From positions 24,163 through 88,162 of the forward strand of contig JAYEJC010000113.1 of the NCBI GenBank assembly GCA_034660335.1: DNA of 64,000 nucleotides. The letters run 5' to 3'. Source of the DNA: JAIOSF01 sp034660335. GTDB taxonomy: Bacteria; Campylobacterota; Campylobacteria; Campylobacterales; Arcobacteraceae. Within the stretch, counting starts at the first letter, position 1. Every line of letters begins with the position of its first letter. The notes beneath the pieces were generated by a model. It was not told where the DNA came from. It worked only from the letters and a program-made list of their open reading frames with translations, and did not search any database. Both the position numbers and the translations under genes were made by a program. Below are positions 26,766 through 35,810 of the stretch, in pieces.

Positions 26766-27791
26766 TTATGCATCAAATAATGATAAACTATGTGTATCTT
26801 TTGGTGGTGTTAATCTAAAAAGTTCATAACTCTTAACACTAGCTACTCTACCTCTTGCTGTTCTTTGAATATATCCATTTGCCAAAAGATATGGCTCAAT
26901 GGCCTCTTCTATTGTACCCTCATCTTCACTTAATGCAGCAGCTAGAGTACTTAGTCCCATTGGTTTTCCTTTGTTTGATAACAACAACTCCAAAAGTCTT
27001 AAATCCATCTCATCAAATCCTTTATCGTTGATTCCTAACTCATCTAAGGCATATTTACATCTTGATATGTTGATATTATTTTCATCTTCAACTTCGGCAA
27101 AATCTCGAACTCTTTTTAAAAGTCTTAATGCTATTCTAGGGGTACCTCTACTTCTTCTTGCTATCTCATAGCTTGCTTCATCTTTTGTTTGTTTATCTAA
27201 TTTTATAGATGCTAGATTTACAATAGTTGCCAACTCTTTATCTGAATAAAAATTTAACCTAAAATTCATACCAAATCTATCTCTTAAAGGACTACTAAGC
27301 ATACCAGCTCTTGTTGTGGCACCTATTAAAGTAAATTTTGGCAAATCAATTTGAACAGTTTGTGCAGCAGGCCCTGAACCAATTATAATATCAAGACGAA
27401 AATCCTCCATAGCAGGATATAAAATCTCTTCAATAGCAGGACTAAGTCTATGAATTTCATCTATAAAAAGTATATCACCCTCTTCTAGATTTGTTAAAAT
27501 TGCCGCTAGATCTCCACCTTTTTCAATAGTTGGTGCTGCTGTTACTTTTATATTTGATTCCATTTGATTTGCGATGATATGACTAAGTGTAGTTTTACCT
27601 AGTCCTGGTGGTCCAAAAAGAAGTATATGATCCAATACCTCTTCCCTTTTTTTACAAGCTTTTATAAAAACTTGTAGATTTTTCTTAATTTTTTCTTGTC
27701 CTATATACTCATCCCAGATTGAAGGTCGAAGATTGCTCTCCATACTTTCATCTGAGAAAGATATCGTTTCTACTTCTACTAATCTTTCCAT
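26766..27791 (-). CDS. ruvB: Holliday junction branch migration ATPase RuvB
   Basis: 341 residues. AAA+ motor that drives branch migration with RuvA. Walker A GPPGLGKTT at 60-68, Walker B ILFIDEIHRL (~108), sensor 1 LIGATTRAGML, arginine finger region SPLRDRFGM, and the C-terminal winged helix. N-terminus SNLRPSIWDEYIGQEKIK is typical. Start ATG chosen by conservation. Confidence 0.96.
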   Translation of the reverse strand: MERLVEVETISFSDESMESNLRPSIWDEYIGQEKIKKNLQVFIKACKKREEVLDHILLFGPPGLGKTTLSHIIANQMESNIKVTAAPTIEKGGDLAAILTNLEEGDILFIDEIHRLSPAIEEILYPAMEDFRLDIIIGSGPAAQTVQIDLPKFTLIGATTRAGMLSSPLRDRFGMNFRLNFYSDKELATIVNLASIKLDKQTKDEASYEIARRSRGTPRIALRLLKRVRDFAEVEDENNINISRCKYALDELGINDKGFDEMDLRLLELLLSNKGKPMGLSTLAAALSEDEGTIEEAIEPYLLANGYIQRTARGRVASVKSYELFRLTPPKDTHSLSLFDA

Positions 27792-27861
27792 ATTTTAAAT
27801 CTTTTTATTTTATTATATCAAAAAAAGTATATATAAATATGAAACATTACATTATGCAATA

Positions 27862-29667
27862 TTATTCCATACCATCTTGAAACTTAACAACTTTATTTCT
27901 TCCTGTTTGTTTCGCTTCGTACAATGCAATATCACTTTGTTTTACATACTTCCAGAAATCATATGATATATTTGGAAATAATGAAACACCAATACTTACA
28001 GTTTTGCTAAATGTCTCTGCACCTGCTTGTATTTTTTGTTGTGAAAATGCAATTCTAATATCTTCAGCAACTTGAATTAATTTCTCTTCTGTACAATCTG
28101 TGATTACAACAATAAACTCTTCACCACCAAATCTAATAACAACATCTTTGTCACTTACAACATCAATAAGTGTATTTGATATTGTTTTAATAGCAATATC
28201 ACCAATATCGTGACCATAATTATCATTGATAAGTTTAAAGAAATCAATATCTACCATCATCAATCCACATGGTACATTTTTTAATGCACCATTATAAAGA
28301 TTAGCATCGATATATTTTTCTAAATATTTTCTATTAAATAAGTTTGTTAAAGGATCAGTTTGAGCATTTTTTTCAAGTATTTGCATAAGTTTTTTACTTA
28401 CAATTTCTGGTTTTGCTGTATCTACATAATCTTTTATAAAAGGTAACAATCCTCTTGTTCTATCGTGTTCCTCTTTTGTATCAAGTATAATTGAAACAAT
28501 AAAATCTAAGTCATTAGATATAGAATAAGGTATACATATATAAAATTTATCCCCTTCAAATTTATCACAAACATTTTTAAACTGACAAGAATCAACTGTT
28601 ACATTTGTTTTATCAGCTCTACAACCTTTTGACACAGGGTCACATAAAATTTTATCATTTACATATACTATTTCAGTTCGTTTATTTGTAGTGTCCGCTT
28701 CTATGAAATTAAAGTTTTTAATAGCAAATTTATCTTCTAATACAGTTGCAAATCTTTTATAAACTTCTTGAATATTCTCATCATGTTCTATGATTTTTCT
28801 AAATTTATAAAGATCAGCAAGTCTTGTTACTGTATTTTGAACATCCAAAAGTGGATCTTGAATAGTATCTGATTTATGTGCAGATAAAAAGATATCTATT
28901 TTATCCTCTATCGTAATCAAACTACCTTCAAGTCTATTCATATGTTCATTTATCCAATGTGCTACATTTTTTGCTTCACCACTTTCAATACCCTCTATTC
29001 TTCCAGAATAATCACCATTATGTGCTTTTTGCATAACATCTTTAATTGATTCAAATATTGCTAAATAAGGAATTACTAGTCTTCTTACAAACCAAAGAAT
29101 AATCAATATTAAAATAAATGAGATAGCTGAAGTATATGCTATAATTTTTGTACTTGTTAGTTTTAAATCATCCATTGTAATAACCATAGAGATAACACCA
29201 AGCGTATCTCCAAGTTTTGCATCATGACAGCTTAAACAGTTTATATCTGAGGTTGTTTCTGCTGTATATGGAATTGTTATACGATAAGTACTATGTCCAA
29301 ATAGATTTTCATCAATAACTTCAATAGATTTTCCAGTATTTAATACTTGTTTATCAATATCGTCTTGCACCATCTCTTTTCCTGCACCATATTGCTTCTC
29401 TACGGTTTTTGAACGAATAATCCAAAGATCATCTACATTTTCAAGGTGTTTAGTTTGGTTTATATAAAAACCTCTATTTTGCATAATACCATTAACCATA
29501 TGTGCTGTTAAACCATTTTTGACACTTTGTGCTACCAAATCTGCCTTAGTTTTTGCACTATTAAAACCAAAATCTCTTAAGTTTAATGTTATATTAATAA
29601 TCATAACTATAAACATTACAGACATTATAATCGCAATTGTTGAGATTATACTTTTTTTATTTTGCAT
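27862..29667 (-). CDS. Heme c-binding diguanylate cyclase (DUF3365-GGDEF)
   Basis: 601 residues. N-terminal membrane helix (~8-28), a periplasmic DUF3365-like domain (~35-170) with a covalent heme c site CLSCH at 144-148, second membrane helix (~176-194), a HAMP-like segment, a GAF-like region (~300-420) with a Cys-rich insertion (C342, C349, C361, C367), and a GGDEF domain with GGEEF at 514-518. The usual inhibitory RxxD site is SDKD here, so product inhibition is probably absent. Expected to make c-di-GMP in response to redox state or a gas ligand; the input is inference. Confidence 0.9.
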   Translation of the reverse strand: MQNKKSIISTIAIIMSVMFIVMIINITLNLRDFGFNSAKTKADLVAQSVKNGLTAHMVNGIMQNRGFYINQTKHLENVDDLWIIRSKTVEKQYGAGKEMVQDDIDKQVLNTGKSIEVIDENLFGHSTYRITIPYTAETTSDINCLSCHDAKLGDTLGVISMVITMDDLKLTSTKIIAYTSAISFILILIILWFVRRLVIPYLAIFESIKDVMQKAHNGDYSGRIEGIESGEAKNVAHWINEHMNRLEGSLITIEDKIDIFLSAHKSDTIQDPLLDVQNTVTRLADLYKFRKIIEHDENIQEVYKRFATVLEDKFAIKNFNFIEADTTNKRTEIVYVNDKILCDPVSKGCRADKTNVTVDSCQFKNVCDKFEGDKFYICIPYSISNDLDFIVSIILDTKEEHDRTRGLLPFIKDYVDTAKPEIVSKKLMQILEKNAQTDPLTNLFNRKYLEKYIDANLYNGALKNVPCGLMMVDIDFFKLINDNYGHDIGDIAIKTISNTLIDVVSDKDVVIRFGGEEFIVVITDCTEEKLIQVAEDIRIAFSQQKIQAGAETFSKTVSIGVSLFPNISYDFWKYVKQSDIALYEAKQTGRNKVVKFQDGME

Positions 29668-29715
29668 ACCTTTTATCCCTTTTAAAATTTTAAATTAATT
29701 GTATCTTTTTTTTCT

Positions 29716-30501
29716 TTAATAAGTTTCATCAATAGATGGAAAACTTTTATTTTCTACATCTTGAACATATCGTTTCACACTATTTTTTACCATTGTAGCA
29801 CCATCTAGATATCTTCTTACAAATTTTGGTTTAAATTCATCAAAAAAACCTAACATATCGGACCATACAAGAACTTGACCATCTGTATCAACACCAGCAC
29901 CTATACCTATTACTGGTATTTTTACTGCTTCTGTTATAGCTTTTGCTGCATCAGGTTTAACACCCTCAACAACCAATAAAAACGCACCTGCTTTTTCAAT
30001 AGCTATAGCATCATGTATTAGCTTTTGAACATTTAAGTCATCTTTTCCTTTTATTTTATATCCACCTTCACTTCTAACATTTTGTGGCATCAAGCCTATA
30101 TGTCCAACTACTGCTATAGAATTTGATGTAAGATATTTAACTATATGTGCTTTTTCTACACCACCTTCTATTTTTACTGCATCTGCTTGTGTTTTTTGAT
30201 ATACTGATATTGCATTTTTTAGTGCTAATGGTTCATTTACATATGTACCAAATGGCATATCACAAATAATAAATGTATTTTTTGCACCATTGCATACAGC
30301 TTTTGTATGATAAAGCATTTGATCCATACCTATACTAAGTGTATCGCTGTTACCTGAAAAACTCATATTTAAACTATCACCTACTAAAATAAAATCAACC
30401 TCTTCATCAAATAATTTTGCAAATAATGCATCATAAGCTGTAATCATTGTTAATTTTCTTACTCCTTTAGCTTTTTGTATAGAAGTAACTGTTTGTTTCA
30501 T
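29716..30501 (-). CDS. panB: 3-methyl-2-oxobutanoate hydroxymethyltransferase
   Basis: 261 residues, normal length. First step of pantothenate and CoA synthesis: transfers a hydroxymethyl group from methylene-THF to ketoisovalerate. Conserved blocks are MITAYDALFAKLFDE, the metal-binding LVGDSLNM, and VGHIGLMPQ and GIGAGVDTDGQVLV. Divergent from trpA with a 65-base gap. Confidence 0.95.
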   Translation of the reverse strand: MKQTVTSIQKAKGVRKLTMITAYDALFAKLFDEEVDFILVGDSLNMSFSGNSDTLSIGMDQMLYHTKAVCNGAKNTFIICDMPFGTYVNEPLALKNAISVYQKTQADAVKIEGGVEKAHIVKYLTSNSIAVVGHIGLMPQNVRSEGGYKIKGKDDLNVQKLIHDAIAIEKAGAFLLVVEGVKPDAAKAITEAVKIPVIGIGAGVDTDGQVLVWSDMLGFFDEFKPKFVRRYLDGATMVKNSVKRYVQDVENKSFPSIDETY

Positions 30502-30566
30502 AAATAAACCCTTTAGAATTTTATGGTAAGATTATACTAAAGAAATTATTATAAGTAGGATAAGAA

Positions 30567-31307
30567 TTGAAAAAATTAGTAGGATTTATAACATCATCAT
30601 TACCAAACAACAATTTTACAGTAGATTTAGCACTTAGTATGAAAGATGCTGGTGTTGATACTCTTGAGTTAGGTATTCCATTTTCAGATCCAGTTGCAGA
30701 TGGACCAATAATCGAAAAAGCTAGTTTAACAGCTTTAAAAAATGGTTTTAAATTAGATGATTTATTTGATGTCAGTAGTAAAATTGCACCACATATGGAT
30801 ACATTATGGATGGGATATATGAATCCATATTTTCATTATGGGATTGAAGATTTTCTAAAAAAAGGTCAGCAATACAATATTCAAGGCTCGATTATTCCAG
30901 ATCTTCCATATGAAGAATCAAAACCATTCAAAGAGCTATTTAAAAAATATGACCAAACTATTATAGATTTTGTTGCTCCAACTGATTCTTTAGATAGAAT
31001 CAAACTAATAACACAAAATAGCAACAAGTTTATTTATATGGTTGCTTATGCTGGGATTACTGGAAGTGGTGCTAGTGAAGATTTAACAAAAGTTATACAA
31101 AATGTAAGAAACTGTACAGATACACCAATATATATAGGATTTGGTGTTGATCAAAAAACAGCAAAAGAGAAAGCAAAAGGTGTAGATGGTGTTATAGTCG
31201 GTAGTGCTTTTGTAAAACACTTATTAGATGATAGTTTAAATTATAATGAAAAAATATCAAATATAACACAAATCGCAAAAGAGATAAAAGAAAAAATAAA
31301 TAGTTAA
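30567..31307 (+). CDS. trpA: Tryptophan synthase alpha subunit
   Basis: 246 residues. Cleaves indole-glycerol phosphate to indole and glyceraldehyde 3-phosphate. Catalytic Glu and Asp lie in LELGIPFSDPVADGP (residues ~36-50); the phosphate site shows GITGSGA and GFGVDQKTA. The start is TTG at 30567, after AGTAGGATAAG. It stands alone, without trpB, directly before the tRNA-Glu islet. Confidence 0.93.
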   Translation: MKKLVGFITSSLPNNNFTVDLALSMKDAGVDTLELGIPFSDPVADGPIIEKASLTALKNGFKLDDLFDVSSKIAPHMDTLWMGYMNPYFHYGIEDFLKKGQQYNIQGSIIPDLPYEESKPFKELFKKYDQTIIDFVAPTDSLDRIKLITQNSNKFIYMVAYAGITGSGASEDLTKVIQNVRNCTDTPIYIGFGVDQKTAKEKAKGVDGVIVGSAFVKHLLDDSLNYNEKISNITQIAKEIKEKINS

Positions 31308-31349
31308 GCTTTTATAAATTAAGCTTATACTATACTTCCATTTTTAATT

Positions 31350-31426
31350 GACCCTGTCGTCTAGTTGGCCAAGGACTCATGGTTTTCATCCATGTAACGG
31401 TAGTTCAAATCTATCTGGGGTCGCCA
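31350..31426 (+). tRNA. tRNA-Glu (UUC)
   Basis: 77 nt including encoded CCA. Acceptor GACCCTG pairs with TGGGGTC (two wobbles); anticodon stem-loop TCATGG-TTTTCAT-CCATGT gives anticodon TTC; T arm GGTAG-TTCAAAT-CTATC; discriminator G. The last 14 bases are part of a 69-bp direct repeat with 32434-32502. Confidence 0.93.
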
Positions 31427-31481
31427 TATTTTAATCTAAATACAATCCACATAAACCCAATAAATACCTTGATTATAAGCT
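31413..31481 (+). repeat. Direct repeat DR1 (attL-like), 69 bp
   Basis: Begins inside the tRNA-Glu T arm (ATCTGGGGTCGCCA) and extends 55 bases beyond it, ending GATTATAAGCT. It is identical over 69 bases to 32434-32502. Confidence 0.9.
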
Positions 31482-31578
31482 AAGATGAAGAACGATGTGG
31501 GTATCACAGCTTAATAATCATAAATTTTAAGTATCTTTACGCGGCAGTTTACACTCATTTTTCTCCTACGATTTGTTA

Positions 31579-31908
31579 TCATTTCAGTTTAATTAATCTT
31601 TGAAATAATATATCCTCTAAATTCCTACTCGAATCCACTACTAATAAAACATAAACTTTTGTATTGTCAATTTTATATATTATTCTCCACCTTTTGTGGA
31701 TAATTTCTCTATATTTCAAAATGCCAATTTGTTGTAATTCTGGTACAATTCTTTTTCTTTCTGGGAAAAAATATAAATTATTACACTCTTTTTTAATTTC
31801 AAAAAATATTTTCTTTGCTGTACTTAAACTATCAGTTTTTATATATTCAATAATTAATTCTAAATCAAATTGGGCACTTTTTGTCCATATGATTTCAAAC
31901 TGTTTCAT
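31579..31908 (-). CDS. RelE/ParE family toxin
   Basis: 109 residues: QFEIIWTKSAQFDLELIIEY at the N-terminus, then LQQIGILKYREIIHKRWRII and a C-terminal strand VYVLLVVDSSRN, the ParE/RelE fold pattern. ParE members poison gyrase and RelE members cut mRNA; the sequence does not decide. It follows the Phd-like antitoxin by 9 bases, antitoxin first, typical of this class. Confidence 0.87.
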   Translation of the reverse strand: MKQFEIIWTKSAQFDLELIIEYIKTDSLSTAKKIFFEIKKECNNLYFFPERKRIVPELQQIGILKYREIIHKRWRIIYKIDNTKVYVLLVVDSSRNLEDILFQRLIKLK

Positions 31909-31917
31909 TTAATTTTC

Positions 31918-32187
31918 TCAAAATAATTTTTGTTCTAAGTTGTTAAACATTTTTTCTTGTTCAATAACATTATTGTTTTCAATATCGTTTTCACCCTGAA
32001 CAATTAATTTTAATAAATTTAAAGAATTTTGTAAATTTTCGTAACTTTTAATATCTTGAACAACTGCTTTTGCCTCACCATTTTGTGTTATGATTATTGC
32101 TCTTTGATTTTCATTTACATTATTTATAACATCAGCTGTTTTTGTTTTTAAATAACTAATTGGTTTTATATCTTGACTTAAATACAT
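31918..32187 (-). CDS. Phd/YefM family antitoxin
   Basis: 89 residues with the Phd/YefM N-terminal DNA-binding pattern: DIKPISYLKTKTADVINNVN and RAIIITQNGEAKAVVQDIKS. The Asn/Glu-rich C-terminus is the toxin-binding, protease-sensitive part. First gene of the pair; probably represses its own promoter located in 32188-32250. Confidence 0.88.
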   Translation of the reverse strand: MYLSQDIKPISYLKTKTADVINNVNENQRAIIITQNGEAKAVVQDIKSYENLQNSLNLLKLIVQGENDIENNNVIEQEKMFNNLEQKLF

Positions 32188-32294
32188 TTAATTTACCTTT
32201 AAATTGAAGATAGTATATTGTACCAAATTTAGTTTTAATTTAGTATTAAAACTAAATTGTTTTATTTATTATATTGTTTACAATATTCTTCTAT

Positions 32295-32434
32295 TTCTGA
32301 AAAAGATTATTTAAACAAGATAAAAACTTATTATTAGAGTATGAAGAGCTCTTAAAAAATTTAGAATGAAATCAAAATTTAGGTACACATATTGGAGATG
32401 GTACTTACAAGATAAGAATACAAAACAATTTCCA
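32295..32434 (+). pseudogene. RelE-like toxin remnant
   Basis: One frame reads KRLFKQDKNLLLEYEELL, KNLE, stop, NQNLGTHIGDGTYKIRIQNN, close to the standard RelE-type core (GTPIGNGCYKIRLAI in many homologues). It has an in-frame stop near 32370, another upstream near 32297, no start codon, and is cut off exactly where DR2 begins. The C-terminal catalytic part is gone. Confidence 0.7.
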
Positions 32435-32502
32435 TCTGGGGTCGCCATATTTTAATCTAAATACAATCCACATAAACCCAATAAATACCTTGATTATAAG
32501 CT
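32434..32502 (+). repeat. Direct repeat DR2 (attR-like), 69 bp
   Basis: Second copy of the tRNA-Glu 3' end plus flank, identical to 31413-31481. It truncates the RelE-like remnant on its left and lies 11 bases before the -10 box of the EF-hand gene on its right. Confidence 0.9.
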
Positions 32503-32512
32503 TTTAAGATGA

Positions 32513-32518
32513 TATAAT
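32513..32518 (+). promoter_or_regulatory. Probable -10 element of EF-hand gene
   Basis: TATAAT 18 bases before the ATG at 32537, with AAGG at 32527. DR2 covers the -35 zone, so integration or loss of the islet keeps this promoter because DR1 carries the same bases. Confidence 0.45.
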
Positions 32519-32536
32519 AATCTAAAAAGGATTATT

Positions 32537-33013
32537 ATGAAAAATTTAACAAAAAATCTACTACTTGTATCACTAATAGCTACACTAGGTTTTGCAGTAC
32601 CTACTGCTAAAGAGAAGTTCACAAAAGCGGATAAAAATGGTGATGGCGTTTTAACATCTCAAGAGTTTTATAATGACCAAGCTAGAAAAATGATACAAAA
32701 AACAGATGAAGGTCGTGCATTAAAAGGTGCCTCAACTGCTCCTCAATTTAAAAATGTTGATATAAACAAAGATGGAAAAGTTACTTTCAAAGAGTATAAT
32801 AAGTTTCATACAATTAGACAACAAGAGATGATGAATATTAGAAATAAAGGACAAAACTATTCAAAAAACAAAGGTAGAGGAATAGATACTTTTAATAAAT
32901 ATGATATAAATAATGATGGTGTTATAGATAAAAAAGAGTTTCGTCAAATTTACAAAGAACTAAATAAAAACATAGGTCAAAACAAAGGAAAAGGTGGTGG
33001 ATATAATAGATAA
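32537..33013 (+). CDS. Secreted EF-hand calcium-binding protein
   Basis: 158 residues. Signal peptide (NLLLVSLIATLGFAVPTA), then three EF-hand loops: DKNGDGVLTSQE (~32-43), DINKDGKVTFKE (~73-84) and DINNDGVIDKKE (~121-132), each with the acidic positions for Ca binding. Gly/Lys-rich tail. Periplasmic or secreted; specific role unknown. Lies between the tRNA islet and rnpB. Confidence 0.88.
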   Translation: MKNLTKNLLLVSLIATLGFAVPTAKEKFTKADKNGDGVLTSQEFYNDQARKMIQKTDEGRALKGASTAPQFKNVDINKDGKVTFKEYNKFHTIRQQEMMNIRNKGQNYSKNKGRGIDTFNKYDINNDGVIDKKEFRQIYKELNKNIGQNKGKGGGYNR

Positions 33014-33017
33014 ACTC

Positions 33018-33358
33018 AAAAGGTACAACGATAAGCTGAGTTTTGTAGTTAATAATAATTTATCTAGCTGACAATTTACATAGTCAATCTAGCGAAAAGG
33101 ATAATTGTGAAGTTTTACCAATCTTTTCTTGCTGCAGGTTGGGTTTACATAGCCGTTAAGATTACTCAAAACGCTGGTGGGCTCTTACTCTACCGTTTCA
33201 CCTTTTCTTCATCTCTAACCAAGAGTGAAGTAGTATACTTTCTGTTGCACTGTCCCTTAGGTTACCCTAGCCATCAGTTAGATGGAACCATACTTCACAG
33301 CAGCCCAGACTTTCCTCTTTGATTAAGTAAATAATCAAAGCTATTATTTGTCATACCT
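33018..33358 (-). ncRNA. rnpB: RNase P RNA (bacterial type A)
   Basis: On the minus strand the stretch contains the universal GAGGAAAGTCTGGGCTGCTG (P4 5' strand), ACAGAAAGTATAC, GGTGAAACGGTAGAGTAAGA with GAGCCCACC, and near the end TACAAAACTCAGCTTATCGT. The 5' GGTATGAC can pair with 3' GTTGTACC as P1. Ends are therefore estimates. The catalytic RNA matures tRNA 5' ends. A 71-codon reading frame on the opposite strand here is spurious. Confidence 0.92.
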
Positions 33359-33483
33359 TTGATGGAAGTATATCTAAATTTTCTTAAATTTATAACTAAT
33401 TCAAATATATAAATAAGTTTTTCTATGATAATATATCATTAAATATTACAAAATAGTGACAAATTTTATAAAAAGGTTGGAAA

Positions 33484-35757
33484 ATGTTTGGCAATATGAC
33501 AATTAAGATGAGATTGGTTATTTTAACACTAATTTCTATTATAGGTTTAGCATCTTTAGCTGTTTTACTAAATGTATCAATAAATACAATTGGTAAACTT
33601 GAAAGTGCAGAAAAAAAAGTTGGTGATTTAAGAGCTGATATGAGACTCTTAAGAATGCAAGAGAAAAATTTCTTAGCAACAAAATCATTACAAGATGAAG
33701 CAAAATTTAATAAAGCGATAGAGGGACTGTATAAGAACACTACAAAATTAAAAGTTATGTTACAAGATATAGGTATAGATGACTCTAAAGTGGATCAATT
33801 TGTATCTATTATAAAAGCATATAAAGTTTGTTTTGTAAAAATTGTAAATAAACAAAAGGAGATAGGACTCACTCCTACTGATGCACTATATGGTAGCTTA
33901 AGAGCATCAGCAAAAACTATGCAAGATATAACAAAAGAGATAAAATTTTACAAACTTTTATCATCTGTTTTAGAGCTACGAAAACATGAAAAAGATTTTA
34001 TGCTAAGAGGTGATATAAAATATGTCTCAAAACTTGCAAAAAAAGCTGATAGTATGTATAAAAATATATCTAAAAACAAAAAAAATTTCACACCTGAACA
34101 AAAAAAATTGGTTTTAGATTCGCTAGTATCATATAAAAAATCTTTTTTAGCACTTGCTAATGCACAAAAAGAGGTTGGATTATCACTAAATGATGGTTTA
34201 AAAAAGAAGATGAGAGATACAGTTGGAAAAACAACATCAGTTATAAAATCACTTGTAAAAACTATCAAAGCAGAAGTAAAAAGTACAGAAGACTCTACTA
34301 TCACACAAGCATATATAATCGTATTTATCCTTGTATTAGCTGTAAGTATTTTAGCTACATTTATAGGAACAAGTATCTTCAAAAGTCTAAAACAACTACA
34401 AGATGCTACAGAAGAGCTTAAAAACACTGGAAAAGCATCAAATAGAATTGATATTCAAAACAACGATGAAATAGCAGATATTTCAAAAAATATAAACTCT
34501 TATTTAGATGATATAGAAGCTGGTATTAAAGAGGATGAATTATTTATCAAAGATACTCAATCAGTGATGCATAGATTAGGTAATGGATGGTTCTCAGAAC
34601 ATATCAAAGTAAATACAAATAATCCAGCCCTAATAAGACTAAAAGCAACAGTTAATCATGCACTAGAACACTTAAAAGAGAGATTTGTTAAGATGAATAC
34701 AATATTGGAAGAGTATTCTAAACTTGACTATAGAACAAAGCTTGAAATAGATGGTGTTGAAAAAGGTGGTGTATTTGCAAACTTAATTGAAGATATAAAT
34801 ATACTAAGAACATCTATAACAAAAACTCTTGTAGAGAATAAAGAGAATGGATTAACACTAAGTAGTAGCTCTCAATCACTTCTATCAAATGTTGATGTTC
34901 TAAACAAAAATTCAAATGAAGTAGCAGCAGCACTTGAGGAAACAGCAGCTTCTCTTGAGCAAATCACAAGCAATATTGAAAACAATACAAATAATATTGT
35001 TAAAATGGCTCAATATGCAAAAGAGGTGACATCTTCAACACATCAAGGTCAAAGCCTAGCAACACAAACTACAACAGCTATGGATGAGATAAACAACGAA
35101 GTAACAGCTATCAATGAAGCAATAAGTGTAATAGACCAAATAGCATTTCAAACAAATATTCTAAGTCTAAATGCTGCAGTAGAAGCAGCAACAGCAGGTG
35201 AAGCTGGAAAAGGGTTCGCTGTAGTTGCACAAGAGGTAAGAAACCTAGCATCAAGATCAGCAGAAGCTGCAAATGAGATAAAAACACTTGTTTCAAATGC
35301 AACAACAAAAGCAAACAATGGTAAAAAGATTTCAGATGAGATGATAGATGGTTATCAAAGTCTAAATGAAAATATATCAAAAACAATTGAATTGATTCAA
35401 AATGTTGAGACTGCTTCAAAAGAGCAAAGATCAGGAATAGAACAAATCAACAATGCAGTAACACAACTAGACCAACAAACTCAAGAAAATGCAAACATCG
35501 CTTCACAAACACAATGTGTAGCACTACAAACAGATAAAATTGCAAATCTTGTAGTATCTGATGCAAATAAAAAAGAATTTGATGGAAAAGATAATATTAC
35601 TGCCAAACAACTTGATGCATGTGAAGTACAAACAACAAATATAACAAATAAAACAACTACAAAACCAACACAAACTGCAACAATTGCAAAAGCGACACCA
35701 AAACAGATAAACCCAATAACATCAGATAACAGTGATGATGAATGGGCTAGCTTCTAA
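33484..35757 (+). CDS. Methyl-accepting chemotaxis protein
   Basis: 757 residues. Membrane helices at ~9-27 and ~278-300 enclose a ~250-residue periplasmic helical-bundle domain made of two similar halves (LRMQEKNFLATKSLQDEAKF and LRKHEKDFMLRGDIKYVSKL), which resembles an HBM-type sensor. HAMP follows (~300-350), a second HAMP-like linker, then the signalling domain with hairpin tip IAFQTNILSLNAAVEAATAG. No CheR-binding pentapeptide is evident at the tail, which ends DDEWASF. Ligand unknown. Confidence 0.93.
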   Translation: MFGNMTIKMRLVILTLISIIGLASLAVLLNVSINTIGKLESAEKKVGDLRADMRLLRMQEKNFLATKSLQDEAKFNKAIEGLYKNTTKLKVMLQDIGIDDSKVDQFVSIIKAYKVCFVKIVNKQKEIGLTPTDALYGSLRASAKTMQDITKEIKFYKLLSSVLELRKHEKDFMLRGDIKYVSKLAKKADSMYKNISKNKKNFTPEQKKLVLDSLVSYKKSFLALANAQKEVGLSLNDGLKKKMRDTVGKTTSVIKSLVKTIKAEVKSTEDSTITQAYIIVFILVLAVSILATFIGTSIFKSLKQLQDATEELKNTGKASNRIDIQNNDEIADISKNINSYLDDIEAGIKEDELFIKDTQSVMHRLGNGWFSEHIKVNTNNPALIRLKATVNHALEHLKERFVKMNTILEEYSKLDYRTKLEIDGVEKGGVFANLIEDINILRTSITKTLVENKENGLTLSSSSQSLLSNVDVLNKNSNEVAAALEETAASLEQITSNIENNTNNIVKMAQYAKEVTSSTHQGQSLATQTTTAMDEINNEVTAINEAISVIDQIAFQTNILSLNAAVEAATAGEAGKGFAVVAQEVRNLASRSAEAANEIKTLVSNATTKANNGKKISDEMIDGYQSLNENISKTIELIQNVETASKEQRSGIEQINNAVTQLDQQTQENANIASQTQCVALQTDKIANLVVSDANKKEFDGKDNITAKQLDACEVQTTNITNKTTTKPTQTATIAKATPKQINPITSDNSDDEWASF

Positions 35758-35764
35758 TAAATAT

Positions 35765-35810
35765 ATCATTATCTTTATTCAATTAAAGATAATGATACTC
35801 TACTTTTTTT
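35765..35810 (+). terminator. Terminator of MCP gene overlapping tex 3' end
   Basis: ATCATTATCTTTA pairs with TAAAGATAATGAT over 13 bp with a 6-base loop, followed by ACTCTACTTTTTTT. It begins 8 bases after the MCP stop and overlaps the last tex codons, so it must tolerate coding constraint on the other strand. Confidence 0.7.

Larger units (their letters stand above)
31413..32502. mobile_element. tRNA-Glu-borne islet between 69-bp direct repeats
   Basis: Insert of ~1.02 kb bounded by direct repeats, one containing the 3' end of tRNA-Glu. This is the footprint of site-specific integration at a tRNA gene. Contents: one intact minus-strand toxin-antitoxin pair and a dead RelE-like gene; no integrase. 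The stretch 31482-31578 shows no gene. It may be a remnant of a larger element or a non-autonomous one. Confidence 0.7.

Noticed and set aside
31482..31578. Possible small RNA or gene between DR1 and the toxin gene
   Set aside because: No frame, hairpin or promoter of note is visible.
33107..33322. 71-codon reading frame on the plus strand
   Set aside because: It is antisense to RNase P RNA, whose conserved core elements fully explain the sequence.
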